Source: Vibrio algarum
GTDB lineage: Bacteria; Pseudomonadota; Gammaproteobacteria; Enterobacterales; Vibrionaceae
NCBI RefSeq assembly: GCF_028204155.1
Contig: NZ_JAQLOI010000001.1
Span: forward strand, 806,001 to 870,000
DNA length: 64,000 nt
Direction of reading: 5' to 3'
Each line of letters begins with the position of its first letter. Positions within the stretch are counted from its first letter, which is position 1. The translations under genes were made by a program, and so were the position numbers. The notes beneath the pieces are model-generated. The model ran no database searches and was not told the DNA's origin. It saw nothing but the letters and a program-made list of their open reading frames with translations. This document shows, in pieces, positions 63,048 to 64,000 of this stretch.

Positions 63048-64000
63048 TTACTCGTCTAGGAAGCTGCGCAGAGTTTCTGAGCGGCTAGGGTGACGAAGTT
63101 TACGTAATGCTTTTGCTTCTATCTGACGAATACGTTCACGAGTAACGTCGAACTGCTTACCAACTTCTTCTAAAGTGTGGTCAGTGTTCATATCGATACC
63201 AAAGCGCATACGAAGTACTTTCGCTTCACGAGGGGTTAAACCAGCCAGAACATCTTTTGTTGCTACCTTCAGGCTACCAGAAGTAGCTGAGTCTAGCGGA
63301 AGTTCAAGAGTGGTATCCTCGATGAAGTCACCTAAGTGCGAATCTTCGTCGTCACCAATTGGTGTCTCCATTGAGATTGGCTCTTTAGCAATTTTCAGTA
63401 CTTTACGGATTTTGTCTTCTGGCATTTGCATGCGTTCTGCTAGTTCTTCCGGAAGTGGCTCGCGGCCCATCTCTTGTAACATTTGACGAGAGATGCGGTT
63501 CAGTTTGTTGATCGTTTCGATCATGTGAACCGGAATACGGATAGTACGCGCTTGGTCAGCAATAGAACGTGTAATTGCCTGACGAATCCACCACGTAGCG
63601 TAAGTAGAGAACTTATAACCACGGCGATATTCGAACTTATCTACCGCTTTCATCAGGCCGATGTTACCTTCTTGGATTAGATCCAAGAATTGTAGGCCAC
63701 GGTTGGTGTATTTCTTCGCGATAGAAATAACCAAACGCAAGTTCGCTTCAACCATCTCTTTCTTCGCACGGCGAGCTTTAGCTTCTCCGATTGACATGCG
63801 ACGGCTGATATCTTTAATGTTTTGTACTGGTAGTGAAGTCTCTTTTTCAATCGTAGCAAGTTTATGGATGCTACGACGAATATCTTCTTCGTTTCGTTTT
63901 ATCTTTTCCGAGTAAGGCTTATCTGAAGCTAGAATTTGATCTAGCCAAGCTTCCGATGATTCGTTACCGGTAAAAGCTTGAACAAACGCTTTCTTTGGCA
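63048..64000 (-). CDS. rpoD: RNA polymerase primary sigma factor RpoD (sigma-70), C-terminal part
   Basis: The housekeeping sigma factor; the gene enters from the right edge, so only its last 317 codons are here. The frame is open to the window end, so an internal Met is not the start. Region 2 reads GLQFLDLIQEGNIGLMKAVDKFEYRRGYKFSTYATWWIRQAI, region 3 follows, and region 4 ends with DHTLEEVGKQFDVTRERIRQIEAKALRKLRHPSRS...FLDE. Sequence is nearly identical to E. coli in these regions. In V. cholerae rpoD likewise sits beside this tRNA. Confidence 0.97.
   Translation of the reverse strand, partial: PKKAFVQAFTGNESSEAWLDQILASDKPYSEKIKRNEEDIRRSIHKLATIEKETSLPVQNIKDISRRMSIGEAKARRAKKEMVEANLRLVISIAKKYTNRGLQFLDLIQEGNIGLMKAVDKFEYRRGYKFSTYATWWIRQAITRSIADQARTIRIPVHMIETINKLNRISRQMLQEMGREPLPEELAERMQMPEDKIRKVLKIAKEPISMETPIGDDEDSHLGDFIEDTTLELPLDSATSGSLKVATKDVLAGLTPREAKVLRMRFGIDMNTDHTLEEVGKQFDVTRERIRQIEAKALRKLRHPSRSETLRSFLDE

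Noticed and set aside
1..64000. CRISPR arrays, rRNA genes, insertion sequences, replication origin
   Set aside because: I looked for regularly spaced repeats, rRNA signatures, transposase genes with terminal repeats and DnaA-box clusters, and saw none in the window.

Overview
The window reads as chromosomal DNA of a gamma-proteobacterium of the Vibrionaceae, very probably a Vibrio. It is AT-rich, and its core gene order matches what I remember of Vibrio cholerae chromosome I: ibaG-murA, ridA, pyrBI, argF, rraB, valS-holC-pepA-lptFG, the VC2487-type glycosyltransferase, leuO, a fadD-like ligase, ilvIH, then pykF, the DeoR regulator, glmS, olsF, a tRNA(CAU) and rpoD. Species cannot be fixed from the sequence alone.

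Layout. 0-2.9 kb: ibaG, murA, a plsC-like acyltransferase and ridA. 3-13 kb: an arginine/pyrimidine block, all on the minus strand. It holds an ArgR paralogue, pyrBI behind a PyrL-type leader and attenuator, and an arginine deiminase locus with two arcA copies, a YfcC-type exchanger, arcC and ornithine carbamoyltransferase. 13-26 kb: rraB, a chemoreceptor, small conserved genes, then valS-holC-pepA diverging from lptFG. 26-32.4 kb: a TRAP transporter diverging from a histidine kinase/response regulator pair and a LysR gene. 32.4-42.6 kb: PAP2 phosphatase and glycosyltransferase, leuO, acyl-CoA ligase, ilvIH, a diguanylate cyclase and a small membrane protein. 42.7-47.3 kb: pykF, DeoR regulator, glmS. 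47.3-57 kb: an exonuclease remnant, the glycyl radical pair yjjW/yjjI with a divergent LysR gene, a response regulator, the bifunctional ornithine-lipid synthase olsF, a PilZ protein and a GGDEF-EAL protein. 57.1-62.8 kb: a small genomic island bounded by a direct repeat of the tRNA-Ile2(CAU) 3' end and its terminator. 62.8-64 kb: the intact tRNA and rpoD, which runs off the window.

The most novel part is the island at 57.1-62.8 kb. It encodes an ECF sigma factor with a Cys/His-rich C-terminal extension and no recognisable anti-sigma factor. Four near-identical promoters (TGTCACA, 15-16 bp, GTCTAAA) precede the sigma operon, a DoxX-like membrane protein, a Tat-exported TIGR04076 protein and an Isf-type iron-sulfur flavoprotein. 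The sigma operon also carries a 59-residue Cys-containing protein and a DsbA/HCCA-isomerase-like protein. It looks like a self-contained, self-activating redox or metal regulon that moves as cargo. From memory, the locus between olsF and rpoD at this tRNA is the one occupied by VSP-II in pandemic V. cholerae.

A technical point affects the whole window. Seven genes (ibaG, arcC, lptF, the PAP2 gene, the glmS-linked DeoR gene, yjjW and the Isf flavoprotein) each carry a frame break at or next to a short homopolymer. Six fit one missing base and one fits two. Several are core or essential genes, so undercalled homopolymers in the assembly are more likely than real pseudogenes. These genes are annotated over their full span with the break noted.
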